Source: Celeribacter litoreus (GTDB taxonomy: Bacteria > Pseudomonadota > Alphaproteobacteria > Rhodobacterales > Rhodobacteraceae). Taken from it: a DNA stretch of 64,000 nt. The DNA lies in contig NZ_JAIUFY010000011.1 of assembly GCF_020165855.1 (NCBI RefSeq), positions 62,001-126,000 of the forward strand, in the 5' to 3' direction. The position numbers were made by a program, and so were the translations under genes. Within the stretch, counting starts at the first letter, position 1, and each line of letters begins with the position of its first letter. The notes beneath the pieces are model-generated. The model had not been told where the DNA came from and ran no database searches. It worked only from the letters and a program-made list of their open reading frames with translations. This document shows, piece by piece, positions 31,047 to 39,747 of this stretch.

Positions 31047-32450
31047 TTGATCCTGAACGACGTTGCAGACCGGATTTTTCGAGGCGTGGAGGCCGTGCAG
31101 AACGGCGTTAATGAAGCGCTCTTTGAACCTGTGATCCGTCTCGGCGTCACGGGTCTGTCCCGGTCGGGGAAGACTGTGTTTATCACCTCGCTCGTGGCCA
31201 ACCTTCTAGATCGCGGTCGCATGGCACAGTTCGGTCCCGCCACGGCTATCACGACGGCTTATCTACAGCCTCAGCCCGACGATACCGTCCCAAGGTTTGA
31301 TTATGAGGCGCATCTCTCGGCGCTCACCTCGCCGGAACCGCATTGGCCGGACAGCACGCGCGCTGTGTCCGAGTTGCGCCTGTCTTTCAAGGTTCGTCCT
31401 GCGGGACTGCTCGGCGGTCTCACGGGGCCAAAGACCATCCACCTCGATATCGTGGATTATCCAGGCGAATGGCTGCTTGATCTCGGCCTTATGGAGAAGA
31501 GTTACGCGCAGTGGTCCGAGGAAGCGCTCGCAGCCGCGAAGCAACGGTCGGAGGGGCAGGCATTTCTTGACGTGCTCGCGACGGCGGCGGCTGCTGAGCC
31601 GCATACGGAGACCGAGGCAAAGCGCCTTGCTCAAAGTTTCTCGACCTATTTGAAAAATGCACGAGAAGCGGGGTACTCCGACTGCACCCCAGGTCGGTTT
31701 CTCCTTCCGGGGGAGCTTGAGGGGTCTCCGGTCCTGACATTCGCCCCGTTGCCAGCAGGCGCGGCTCCACGCGGGTCGTTGCATCGCGAGTTCGAGCGCC
31801 GTTATGAGGCTTACAAACGTGAGGTCGTGAAGCCCTTCTTTCGTGATCATTTCTCGCGCATTGATCGTCAGATCGTATTGGTCGATGCCTTGGGCGCGAT
31901 ACACGCCGGTCCGAAAGCTGTCGAGGACCTGCGCCGTACGATGTCCGACATTCTCGCGGCCTTCCGGCCCGGGCGCGTCAGTCGCCTTTTGTCGCTCTTG
32001 GGGCAGCATAAGGTGGAGAAAATTCTCTTCGCGGCGACCAAGGCCGATCATATCCACCACACCCAGCACCCGCGTCTCACCGCCATCATGGAGGCATTGG
32101 TGCGCGAAGCTCGTGACCGTGCCGATTTCGCAGGGGCCGGAACGATGGGAATGTCGATTGCCGCTTTGCGCGCGACGGTGGAGGAGACGTTGGATCACGA
32201 CGGGCAGAAGCTCGACGTGGTGCGCGGAACGACTGAGAGCGGCAAGAAAGCAGCCTTCTATCCCGGCGAGCTGCCCGACGACCCCGCGCATATTCTCTCT
32301 CCCGCACGCAAGGGCGCGGAGAGCTGGCTCGATGCGCAATACGAGATCATGAAGTTCCGACCCGCGCGGCTCACCCTCCGACCGGGGGAGGGGCCGCCTC
32401 ACATACGGCTTGACCGTGCTGCCGAGTTTTTGATCGGAGATAAGCTATGA
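31047..32450 (+). CDS. ycjX: YcjX-like P-loop NTPase (DUF463)
   Basis: A 467-residue YcjX family protein. The P-loop GLSRSGKT is at 36-43; IVDYPGEWLLDL fits the Walker B/G3 region and ATKADHIH the guanine-type region. The start is TTG with GAGG eight bases upstream; the open frame to the left runs antisense to truA and is not genuine. The family is induced by stress in gammaproteobacteria; its role is not settled. It overlaps ycjF by four bases, a conserved pairing. Confidence 0.9.
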   Translation: MILNDVADRIFRGVEAVQNGVNEALFEPVIRLGVTGLSRSGKTVFITSLVANLLDRGRMAQFGPATAITTAYLQPQPDDTVPRFDYEAHLSALTSPEPHWPDSTRAVSELRLSFKVRPAGLLGGLTGPKTIHLDIVDYPGEWLLDLGLMEKSYAQWSEEALAAAKQRSEGQAFLDVLATAAAAEPHTETEAKRLAQSFSTYLKNAREAGYSDCTPGRFLLPGELEGSPVLTFAPLPAGAAPRGSLHREFERRYEAYKREVVKPFFRDHFSRIDRQIVLVDALGAIHAGPKAVEDLRRTMSDILAAFRPGRVSRLLSLLGQHKVEKILFAATKADHIHHTQHPRLTAIMEALVREARDRADFAGAGTMGMSIAALRATVEETLDHDGQKLDVVRGTTESGKKAAFYPGELPDDPAHILSPARKGAESWLDAQYEIMKFRPARLTLRPGEGPPHIRLDRAAEFLIGDKL

Positions 32451-33445
32451 CTGAGAAACGTGGTCCCGTCCTGATCGAACTCGATGAAGCGCAGACGGTG
32501 AACCCGTCGACGGCTGAGCCTGTGCCCGAACTCGCGCCGCTCGCGCGTCCTGCCGCGATGGAGCGCGTGGCGGTTCTCGTTGCGCGCAAACCGTCCGCAC
32601 TCGTGCGGTGGTTCTGGCGTCTGTTTGGGTTGCTGTTCACCTTCATCCTCACGCTGACGGCTTATGATGCCATCGCAGGATTGATCGCGCGAAACCAAGT
32701 CCTTGGCTTTGTGGCGCTCGGATTGACCGGTGCGTTTCTCGTTGTGCTTGCGGTGATTGCGTTGAAAGAGCTGTCCGCCTTCGCGCGTTTGAGGCGGATT
32801 GATACTCTGCAAAAATCTGCGACCGAGGCGATCAGCCATGGCGATCTAAAGGCGGCAAGGGGGGTCGCAGACCGGCTTTCGGCCCTCTATTCTCACCGTG
32901 ATGAACTGTCTTGGGGGAAGGAGCGGTTCAAAGAGCGAGAAGGCGAAATCTTTGACGCGGATGGTCTGCTGGGCCTCGCTGAAACAGAACTGCTCGCGCC
33001 CCTCGACGCAGCCGCGCGACGTGAGGTGGAGGCGGCCGCACGGCAGGTTGCGACGGTGACCGCGCTCGTGCCTTTGGCTCTGGCGGATGTGTTCACCGCA
33101 TTGACGGCCAATCTGCGGATGATCCGGCGAATTGCGGAAATCTATGGCGGGCGCTCCGGTACGCTTGGCTCTTGGCGCGTCACGAAATCGGTGCTCACCC
33201 ATCTGGTCGCAACCGGGGCCGTGGCCGTGGGGGACGATCTGATCGGCACCATGGCTGGAGGCGGCGTGATGGCCAAGGTCTCGCGCCGCTTCGGCGAGGG
33301 GGTCGTCAACGGCGCTCTGACCGCGCGTGTGGGCGTGGCCGCAATAGAGGTCTGCCGCCCGCTGCCGTTCATGAAGGCCAAAAAGCCGTCCGTTTCCGGG
33401 ACCGTTAAACGTGCGCTGACGGGGTTGTTCGATAAGGGCGAGTGA
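32447..33445 (+). CDS. ycjF: YcjF-like inner membrane protein (DUF697)
   Basis: A 332-residue membrane protein of the YcjF/DUF697 family. Two membrane helices lie at about 55-80 and 85-108 (FWRLFGLLFTFILTLTAYDA, LGFVALGLTGAFLVVLAVIA), followed by a cytoplasmic region ending in the DUF697 domain. The start overlaps the ycjX stop. The pair probably works together at the membrane; the biochemical role is unknown. Confidence 0.88.
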   Translation: MTEKRGPVLIELDEAQTVNPSTAEPVPELAPLARPAAMERVAVLVARKPSALVRWFWRLFGLLFTFILTLTAYDAIAGLIARNQVLGFVALGLTGAFLVVLAVIALKELSAFARLRRIDTLQKSATEAISHGDLKAARGVADRLSALYSHRDELSWGKERFKEREGEIFDADGLLGLAETELLAPLDAAARREVEAAARQVATVTALVPLALADVFTALTANLRMIRRIAEIYGGRSGTLGSWRVTKSVLTHLVATGAVAVGDDLIGTMAGGGVMAKVSRRFGEGVVNGALTARVGVAAIEVCRPLPFMKAKKPSVSGTVKRALTGLFDKGE

Positions 33446-33449
33446 TCCT

Positions 33450-33862
33450 TTAATACGGCCCCAGTCGCGCAATCTCGCCCAAGCCTGGATCGTCTGTGGC
33501 GGGCAGGAAACCGACAGCGTAGCCGCTGAAATAGTCATCTTTGGTGATCCGAACGACCAGTTCGCCGACCACATCAAGGCCGTTGATCACCTCTCGGCAC
33601 CGATAGATCGCAGTTATCTCGCGGTCGTGGAGGGAAAACTGTGCGAGTTCCGCGTTGGGGAGGCAGGCGCCTCGTGCTTCGTAAAGCGCGAGGTCGCCAT
33701 TGAGTTCGCCGTTACGCCCGACACCATTCATGGTTTTGAGCCGTTCCGCCCACGCGAATAGAGCGCTCTGCGCGCGAATGTTCCACGGCGTTAGGATGTC
33801 GTTGGCTGACCAACCAAGGGCAGCGGAGGCAAGAAGAAAAAAAAGAAGGTTCTCTTTTTCAT
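33450..33862 (-). CDS. Putative exported protein, signal-peptide region out of frame at a T8 tract
   Basis: An open frame on the minus strand ends at 33450 and encodes about 120 residues with no recognised family (DILTPWNIRAQSALFAWAER at the start, GEIARLGPY at the end). It has no ATG, GTG or TTG in a suitable place. The ATG at 33862, twelve bases after the haemoglobin gene stop, reads MKKRTFFFFLPP and stops within about 24 codons. Adding one T to the T8 run (33844-33837) would give MKKRTFFFFLLASAALGWSA joined to the long frame, a convincing signal peptide. So this is a frameshifted gene, a phase-variable gene or a sequencing error. Confidence 0.6.
33837..33844 (-). repeat. Homopolymer of eight A/T inside the signal-peptide region
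   Basis: Eight A on the plus strand (T on the coding strand). With nine the ATG at 33862 would be in frame with the long downstream frame; with eight it is not. Such runs are prone to slippage in replication, transcription and sequencing. Confidence 0.85.
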
Positions 33863-33874
33863 CAGGGAAAAGGC

Positions 33875-34294
33875 CTAAAACAGCTTCGGCGGGGCATCTT
33901 TCGGTTGGTCGCGCTGGGCGATGCCCATGCGAAAGGCGCGGCCGATGCGGTGGGCGATTTCCGACCATTTGGCGGCGGTCTCTGTGTCCAGTTCCGCATT
34001 GAGCGCTTCGTCAAAAAGCCCGAGCCACATCGCAAAATGATGCTCTTTCACCTCCGGCGCCATGAGGTGCACGCGCTGGGGGAACCCGTCATAGTTCCGT
34101 TCGAGCAGGATCGCGTTGCGCCAGAACCGTCCGATTTTCTCCTCATGCGCGGGCCAATCATCGACATGCGCAGCAAAGACGGGGCCGAGCTCCGGATGCG
34201 CGCGAACGCTCGCATAGAAGCGGGACAGGACGCGGTCCATCGCGTCGTGGGAAATGTCGAATTTCGGGGGCAGGGCGGAGCGGTTTTCCGTCAT
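33875..34294 (-). CDS. Group III truncated haemoglobin
   Basis: A 139-residue globin of the trHb3 group. Typical segments are VLSRFYASVRAHPELGPVF, WPAHEEKIGRFWRNAIL and the region APEVKEHHFAMWLGLFDEAL, with the haem-binding histidine expected in VHLMAPEVKEHH. It may bind oxygen or detoxify nitric oxide or peroxide; family functions vary. It lies upstream of the frameshifted exported-protein gene on the same strand, 12 bases apart, so the two are likely cotranscribed. Confidence 0.9.
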   Translation of the reverse strand: MTENRSALPPKFDISHDAMDRVLSRFYASVRAHPELGPVFAAHVDDWPAHEEKIGRFWRNAILLERNYDGFPQRVHLMAPEVKEHHFAMWLGLFDEALNAELDTETAAKWSEIAHRIGRAFRMGIAQRDQPKDAPPKLF

Positions 34295-34562
34295 AGTCGT
34301 CTCTCTTTGAGGGCGTGGCGATCCTGCGGCAAATCCCGTTTGGCTTCAATGCGGCAATCGGTCGAGGGGGATGTGCGGCGCGAAGTGCCATGTGTGCTTG
34401 CCCACGGCGCATGGCGCCCCTATAAGGCAGGCATGACATTCGTGGCGATCATTATTCGAATTATTAGCCCGGCGCTCTGACAGACGAGCCGCCGGGAAAA
34501 GGCGTATGGAGACCCGCGCCGCCTTCGAAACTGATACCATCCCTCCCAAGGACCGATTTGAC

Positions 34563-37499
34563 ATGTGTTCCGAGACGACCACACCCGACTATAAAGAGAC
34601 CCTCAATCTGCCGAAAACCGAGTTTCCGATGCGCGCTGGCCTGCCCAAGCGTGAGCCGGCTTGGCTCGAACGTTGGGAAAAGATTGGCGTCTACGACCGC
34701 CTGCGCGAAAAGGGCAAAGCCGAAGGGCGCACGCCGTTCGTGCTGCACGATGGCCCTCCCTATGCCAACGGTCACCTGCACATCGGTCACGCTCTGAACA
34801 AGACGATCAAGGACATCATCAACCGCTCTCACCAGATGATGGGCTTTGACGCGCGTTATGTGCCGGGCTGGGACTGTCACGGCCTGCCGATCGAGTGGAA
34901 GATCGAAGAGAAATACCGCGAAAAGGGTAAGAACAAGGACGAGGTTCCGATCGTCGACTTCCGTCAGGAATGCCGCGCCTTTGCGAATGAGTGGGTCGGC
35001 ATCCAGCGTGAAGAATTCAAGCGTCTCGGCATCTACGGCAAGTGGGAAGATCCCTACCTGACCATGAACTTCCATGCTGAGGCCGTGATCGCCGAGGAGT
35101 TCATGAAGTTCCTTATGAACGGCACGCTCTATCAGGGCTCCAAACCTGTGATGTGGTCGCCGGTTGAAGAAACCGCGCTCGCAGAAGCAGAGGTCGAATA
35201 CCACGACAAGGAAAGCCCGACCATCTGGGTGAAGTTCGCAGTCGCCAACGAAGGCGCTGATCTTCAGGGTGCTTATGTCGTGATCTGGACCACCACGCCG
35301 TGGACCATCCCGTCCAACAAGGCGGTCGTTTATGGCGCCGATTACAATTACGGTCTCTACGAAGTGACCGGCACGCCGGATGAGTGCTGGCTCAAAGTTG
35401 GGGAGAAATACCTCCTCGCTGACAAACTTGCCGCGCAATGTTTTGCTAAAGCGCGCCTCTCCGAGGATCAGTGGACCCGCGTTCGTGACGTTCCGACGTC
35501 CGAGTTCGAAGGGCTGGGACTCCTCCACCCGCTTGCGGGCGTTGAGGGTAGCAATGGCGAATGGGACGATGTGCGTGACTTCCGTGCCGCTCCGTTCGTG
35601 ACCGATGACGAAGGCACGGGCTTTGTCCACTGTGCGCCGTCTCACGGTATGGAAGAATTCGAACTTTACCGCGATCTGGGGATGCTGGAACAGGTCATCA
35701 CCTACAACGTGATGGACGATGGCAGCTTCCGCGAAGATTTGCCCTTCTTTGGCGGCAAGCGCATCCTGCGCGAAAAGCCGAAGAAAGGTGACTGGGAAGG
35801 CGACGCAAACGCCGCTGTCATTGCGAAGCTCACCGAGGTGAGCGGTCTCATGGCGCGTGGCAAGATCAAGCACAGCTATCCTCACTCCTGGCGCTCTAAG
35901 GCGCCGGTGATCTTCCGCAACACGCCGCAGTGGTTTGCGTCCGTTGACAAGAAGATCGACGACGGCATGGGCCAGTATGGCGACAGCATCCGTGAACGCG
36001 CGCTGCGTTCCATCGACGAACTCGTCAAATGGACCCCGCAAACGGGCCGCAACCGTCTCTATTCGATGATCGAGAACCGCCCGGACTGGGTGCTCTCGCG
36101 TCAACGTGCATGGGGTGTGCCGCTCACTTGCTTCACGAAAAAGGGCCTGCTGCCGACGGATGAGGGCTTCTTGCTCCGCAACGAAGAGGTCAACGCCCGT
36201 ATCTCCGCCGCGTTCGAAGAAAACGGCGCGGACGTCTGGTATGAGGACGGCTTCAAAGAGAAGGTGCTCGACGGCATCGTCGATCCGGCGGACTACGATC
36301 AGGTGTTCGACGTGCTCGACGTGTGGTTCGACTCCGGTTCCACCCACGCCTTCGTTCTGCGCGACCGCGAAGACGGCACGCCGGACGGTATCGCCGATGT
36401 TTATCTCGAAGGCACCGACCAACACCGTGGCTGGTTCCACTCCTCGCTCTTGCAGGCCTGCGGCACCAAAGGCCGCGCGCCATACAAGAACGTGGTGACC
36501 CACGGCTTCACGCTCGACGAGAAGGGCATGAAGATGTCCAAGTCTCTCGGCAACACCATCGTGCCGGAAACCGTCGTCAAACAGTACGGCGCAGACATCC
36601 TGCGTCTTTGGGTGGCTCAGGCCGACTATACTGCGGACCAGCGGATCGGGCCGGAAATCCTCAAAGGCACCGCCGACAGCTATCGCCGCCTGCGCAACAC
36701 CATGCGCTTCATGCTCGGCTCGCTCAGCGACTTTACCGAGGCGGATCGCATTGACGCTGCTGAGATGCCGGAACTGGAGCGCTGGGTGCTTCACCGTCTG
36801 GCAGAACTCGATCAGGTTGTGCGGGATGGCTACCAGGGCTTTGATTTCTCTGGCGTTTGGCAGGCTGTGTTCAACTTTGCGACGGTTGATTTGTCATCCT
36901 TCTACTTCGACATCCGCAAAGACGTGCTTTACTGCGATGGCGACACCACGCGTCGCAAAGCGGCCCGCACGGTCCTGGACATCCTGTATCACCGCCTGAC
37001 CACCTGGCTCGCGCCGATCTTGCCGTTCACGATGGAAGAGGTCTGGCTGGAGCGCTTCCCGGGGGAGGAAAGCTCTGTGCACCTCCTTGATTTCCCTGAG
37101 ACCACCTCCGGCTGGCTCGACGGCGATCTCGCTGCGAAGTGGTCCGGCATCCGCAAGGCTCGCCGTGTTGTCACAGCAGCTCTGGAAATCCAGCGTCGTG
37201 AAAAGGTGATCGGTGCGTCGCTTGAGGCGGCCCCCGTTGTTCATGTTGAGGATGCGGCCCTCCTTGAGGCGCTCAAGTCGGTCGCGTTTGAAGACCTCTG
37301 CATCACCTCCACGATCGCTCTGACCGGTGATCCGGCCCCGAACGAGGCATTCCGTCTCGTCGGTGAGGTCGAAGGTATCGGCGTCGTATTCGAGAAAGCC
37401 GATGGCGAGAAATGCCAGCGCTGCTGGAAAATCCTGCCGGACGTTGGCACGCACAGCCACGAAGGCGTCTGTGGCCGCTGTGACGAAGCGCTCGGCTGA
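34563..37499 (+). CDS. ileS: Isoleucyl-tRNA synthetase
   Basis: A 978-residue class I synthetase that charges tRNA-Ile. HIGH is at 73-76 (GHLHIGHALNK), KMSKS at 657-661, WTTTPWTIPSNKAV in the editing domain and a C-terminal zinc site CQRCWK / CGRCDEAL. The ATG at 34563 starts the conserved region and has AAGGA ten bases upstream; an in-frame ATG at 34506 is possible, with AAGG three bases upstream. The full domain set is present, and a terminator follows. Confidence 0.96.
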   Translation: MCSETTTPDYKETLNLPKTEFPMRAGLPKREPAWLERWEKIGVYDRLREKGKAEGRTPFVLHDGPPYANGHLHIGHALNKTIKDIINRSHQMMGFDARYVPGWDCHGLPIEWKIEEKYREKGKNKDEVPIVDFRQECRAFANEWVGIQREEFKRLGIYGKWEDPYLTMNFHAEAVIAEEFMKFLMNGTLYQGSKPVMWSPVEETALAEAEVEYHDKESPTIWVKFAVANEGADLQGAYVVIWTTTPWTIPSNKAVVYGADYNYGLYEVTGTPDECWLKVGEKYLLADKLAAQCFAKARLSEDQWTRVRDVPTSEFEGLGLLHPLAGVEGSNGEWDDVRDFRAAPFVTDDEGTGFVHCAPSHGMEEFELYRDLGMLEQVITYNVMDDGSFREDLPFFGGKRILREKPKKGDWEGDANAAVIAKLTEVSGLMARGKIKHSYPHSWRSKAPVIFRNTPQWFASVDKKIDDGMGQYGDSIRERALRSIDELVKWTPQTGRNRLYSMIENRPDWVLSRQRAWGVPLTCFTKKGLLPTDEGFLLRNEEVNARISAAFEENGADVWYEDGFKEKVLDGIVDPADYDQVFDVLDVWFDSGSTHAFVLRDREDGTPDGIADVYLEGTDQHRGWFHSSLLQACGTKGRAPYKNVVTHGFTLDEKGMKMSKSLGNTIVPETVVKQYGADILRLWVAQADYTADQRIGPEILKGTADSYRRLRNTMRFMLGSLSDFTEADRIDAAEMPELERWVLHRLAELDQVVRDGYQGFDFSGVWQAVFNFATVDLSSFYFDIRKDVLYCDGDTTRRKAARTVLDILYHRLTTWLAPILPFTMEEVWLERFPGEESSVHLLDFPETTSGWLDGDLAAKWSGIRKARRVVTAALEIQRREKVIGASLEAAPVVHVEDAALLEALKSVAFEDLCITSTIALTGDPAPNEAFRLVGEVEGIGVVFEKADGEKCQRCWKILPDVGTHSHEGVCGRCDEALG

Positions 37500-37522
37500 T
37501 TGCGAAGCGGTCACGAGAATGA

Positions 37523-37550
37523 AAAAAGGCGCGGATTTCCGCGCCTTTTT
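37523..37550 (+). terminator. Terminator after ileS
   Basis: AAAAAGGCGCGG pairs with CCGCGCCTTTTT around loop ATTT, ending in T5. Confidence 0.93.
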
Positions 37551-37623
37551 GCTAGTCCGGTTCTGGAGAACGAATTTCACCAGACGCGTGATCCAGTGCG
37601 GTCACATCCGCCGGGTCCGCAGA

Positions 37624-37890
37624 TCAATTGTCTCGGGTGTCGGTCTTTTGTGATTGGGTAACGGCGTCGTCTTCAACGGCATCCTCGAGCCATTGCAGTT
37701 CTTCTTTCGAGAGCACGCTTCCGCCACTCAGATCAAACATCGCCGCCGCGCGCTCGATCTGTGTTAGAAAATCTTCTTGTGTGATGCGATCGACCTTTGC
37801 CACTTCGGAAAATCCGTCGCGGGCAGGGGGGGCAGGAAGATCCCCGGCCTGATGTCTTTGGCGTCGCGCCAGTCTGCTCGTTCTTTTCAT
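37624..37890 (-). CDS. Hypothetical protein (88 residues)
   Basis: An 88-residue reading frame with a basic, proline-containing N-terminus (MKRTSRLARRQRHQAGDLPA) and an acidic C-terminal half (KEELQWLEDAVEDDAVTQSQ). No family or membrane segment is recognised. AGGA lies four bases before the ATG. It sits 50 bases downstream of xerC on the same strand and may be the last gene of that operon. It may be a cytoplasmic regulator or adaptor, but nothing shows this. Confidence 0.55.
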   Translation of the reverse strand: MKRTSRLARRQRHQAGDLPAPPARDGFSEVAKVDRITQEDFLTQIERAAAMFDLSGGSVLSKEELQWLEDAVEDDAVTQSQKTDTRDN

Positions 37891-37940
37891 CGTTCCTGCG
37901 TCGGTTGGCTGGTCGAGGTTTTTATATCGTTAGAAACACT

Positions 37941-38882
37941 TTACTCGTCAGAACCAATACGGGCCCGTGGATGTGCATTCCGATACACATCAAGGAGGCG
38001 CGCACTATCGACAGCCGTGTAGGCTTGCGTGGTCGATAAGGAACTATGGCCCAACAGCTCCTGGATTGCACGTAGGTCGCCACCGGCATTTAACAAGTGT
38101 GTGGCAAAAGAGTGACGCATTGCGTGTGGTGTCACAGACGATGGAAGGCCGAGTTGCATTCGAGCGGCTTCCGTCACCTTGGCGATCAAGCGCGGATTGA
38201 GCGCACCGCCCCGCTTGCCAAGAAAGAGAGGGGTATCTGCGAGCAACTCATACGGGCAGAGGCGCACATAGTTCTCCACCGCACTTCGCGCCGCAGGGAG
38301 GACGGGGACAATCCGCTCCTTGCCGCCCTTCCCGACGATCCGGAGCGTCTCCCCGAGCGGAGCGTCCTTGCCTTGGAGGGACAATGCTTCGGATATCCGA
38401 AGGCCGCAGCCGTAAAGCAGGGTGACGACAGCCACATCGCGCGCCGCGATCCATGGTTCCTCGTGCTGAAGTTCCACTGTTTCCAACATATCCCGCGCGG
38501 CGTCCTGCGAGAGCGGGCGCGGGAGTTTGCGCTGGAATTTCGGCGCCCGCGTCGAGAGGATGGCCGAAGGGTCGAAACCGTCGCGTTCCGCGAGCCAGCG
38601 CGTGAAGGTCTTCACAGCCGATAGAGCGCGGGCGAGGGAGCGCGGAGCGACGCCGCGTCCCCGCTCATGCGCCATCCAGCCGCGCATGTCGGAAAGTGTC
38701 ACGCGCGCGATCTGCGCAGCCCCAAACCCCTCTCCGTAATGTTCGGCGAGAAAGGCGAGCCAACCAGTGACATCGCGACTGTAGGCGCTGATCGTGTTCT
38801 CGGAGGCGGCTTTGAGGGCTTTCTCATGCGCGAGCCAGGACTCCAGTCGATCGCGCAGACCTTCTGAGATCAGAAAGCTCAT
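37941..38882 (-). CDS. xerC: Tyrosine recombinase XerC
   Basis: A 313-residue tyrosine recombinase. All catalytic residues are visible: R162 (GLRISEALSL), K185 (VGKGGKER), H253 and R256 (HAMRHSFATHLL), H279 (LLGHSSLSTTQ) and the nucleophile Y288 (QAYTAVDSARLL). An N-terminal core-binding domain precedes them. XerC with XerD resolves chromosome dimers at dif. Coupling with the upstream DUF484 gene is typical of Xer operons and argues against a phage integrase. Confidence 0.93.
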   Translation of the reverse strand: MSFLISEGLRDRLESWLAHEKALKAASENTISAYSRDVTGWLAFLAEHYGEGFGAAQIARVTLSDMRGWMAHERGRGVAPRSLARALSAVKTFTRWLAERDGFDPSAILSTRAPKFQRKLPRPLSQDAARDMLETVELQHEEPWIAARDVAVVTLLYGCGLRISEALSLQGKDAPLGETLRIVGKGGKERIVPVLPAARSAVENYVRLCPYELLADTPLFLGKRGGALNPRLIAKVTEAARMQLGLPSSVTPHAMRHSFATHLLNAGGDLRAIQELLGHSSLSTTQAYTAVDSARLLDVYRNAHPRARIGSDE

Positions 38883-39601
38883 CCGATCCAGCGACGCAGA
38901 ACCCGTTCGGTTGCGCCAGAGAAAAAGGCCAAAAGGTCAGTGCCCTGAGAGGGCTTAAAGAGGGTCTCCTCCTCTGAGCCGAACACCAGAAGGGCAGGCA
39001 TTCGATCATCGCCTAGGTCAAGTTTCATCAGTGCTTCAGACCGGATGAAGCCGGAGGTGTTGCCGTAGATGAGGTCTTGAGCGGGCGCCACAGTTCGCAG
39101 CGTGATCTGGCGGGCCGGACGATTGCGGCCGTAGGTTATGTAGGTGTCGATGAACCCGGGTTCTGTCGTTACCGCGATTTCGTTCGGGTCAGCAAAGGTT
39201 GGCAGAGCGCCTTCGTCCTCCGTCTCCAGCAACAGTTTCACCGCATCAATCCGAAGCGTGCGGGAGATCGGGCCAGCGAGCAATTCGAGGAGCCCCTCAA
39301 GTGTCTCTGCGTCCAAAAGTTTAAGAACCGCGCGATGGATTTGATTGGTGCCCGCCTGATTTTCATAGGCCGCCGCAATCACGTCACGATGCGTATCCTC
39401 AAGACGTTCGAGCCGCTCCTCGAGCCGCTCCATCGCCAGCCCGCGAAGGTCGACGATGTTGCTCCCGGTCGCGTCCTCTTTTGCGGAAATGAGCGCTCGC
39501 ATGACATCGGGGTCATCCAGCACAACTTCGGGCGTCGAGATGATCTTCTCGCGCAAGTCTTCGGACATAGAAAAATTCGCCCGGGAAAGCTGGGTCGTCA
39601 T
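38879..39601 (-). CDS. DUF484 family protein
   Basis: A 240-residue DUF484 protein, with a helical/coiled-coil first half (LEERLERLEDTHRDVIAAAYEN) and a GAF-like C-terminal half (MPALLVFGSEEETLFKPSQGTDLLAFF). Its stop overlaps the xerC start, the conserved arrangement for this family. GAGG stands four bases before the chosen ATG; a second ATG eleven codons in is an alternative. Function is unknown beyond the xerC link. Confidence 0.88.
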   Translation of the reverse strand: MTTQLSRANFSMSEDLREKIISTPEVVLDDPDVMRALISAKEDATGSNIVDLRGLAMERLEERLERLEDTHRDVIAAAYENQAGTNQIHRAVLKLLDAETLEGLLELLAGPISRTLRIDAVKLLLETEDEGALPTFADPNEIAVTTEPGFIDTYITYGRNRPARQITLRTVAPAQDLIYGNTSGFIRSEALMKLDLGDDRMPALLVFGSEEETLFKPSQGTDLLAFFSGATERVLRRWIG

Positions 39602-39747
39602 ATTGCCTCGTCAAATGCTCGTTTCGCCGATTGTTCGGTCGTTAAGCAAACTATGACGCTGAGCCAGTTTTTATTCAAGTCTCTTGCGGCAAGGCCATAC
39701 GTTTGAGGGAGTATGCGATTGTGTTGCGTTTGCCTTCAGAGCTTCAA

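Noticed and set aside
34464-36794. A 776-codon open frame antisense to ileS
   Set aside because: It runs opposite a clear synthetase gene, has no family similarity and arises from GC-rich third-position bias.
37941-38882. Tyrosine recombinase as a phage or island integrase
   Set aside because: Sequence and coupling with a DUF484 gene identify XerC; no tRNA, att repeats or phage genes are nearby.
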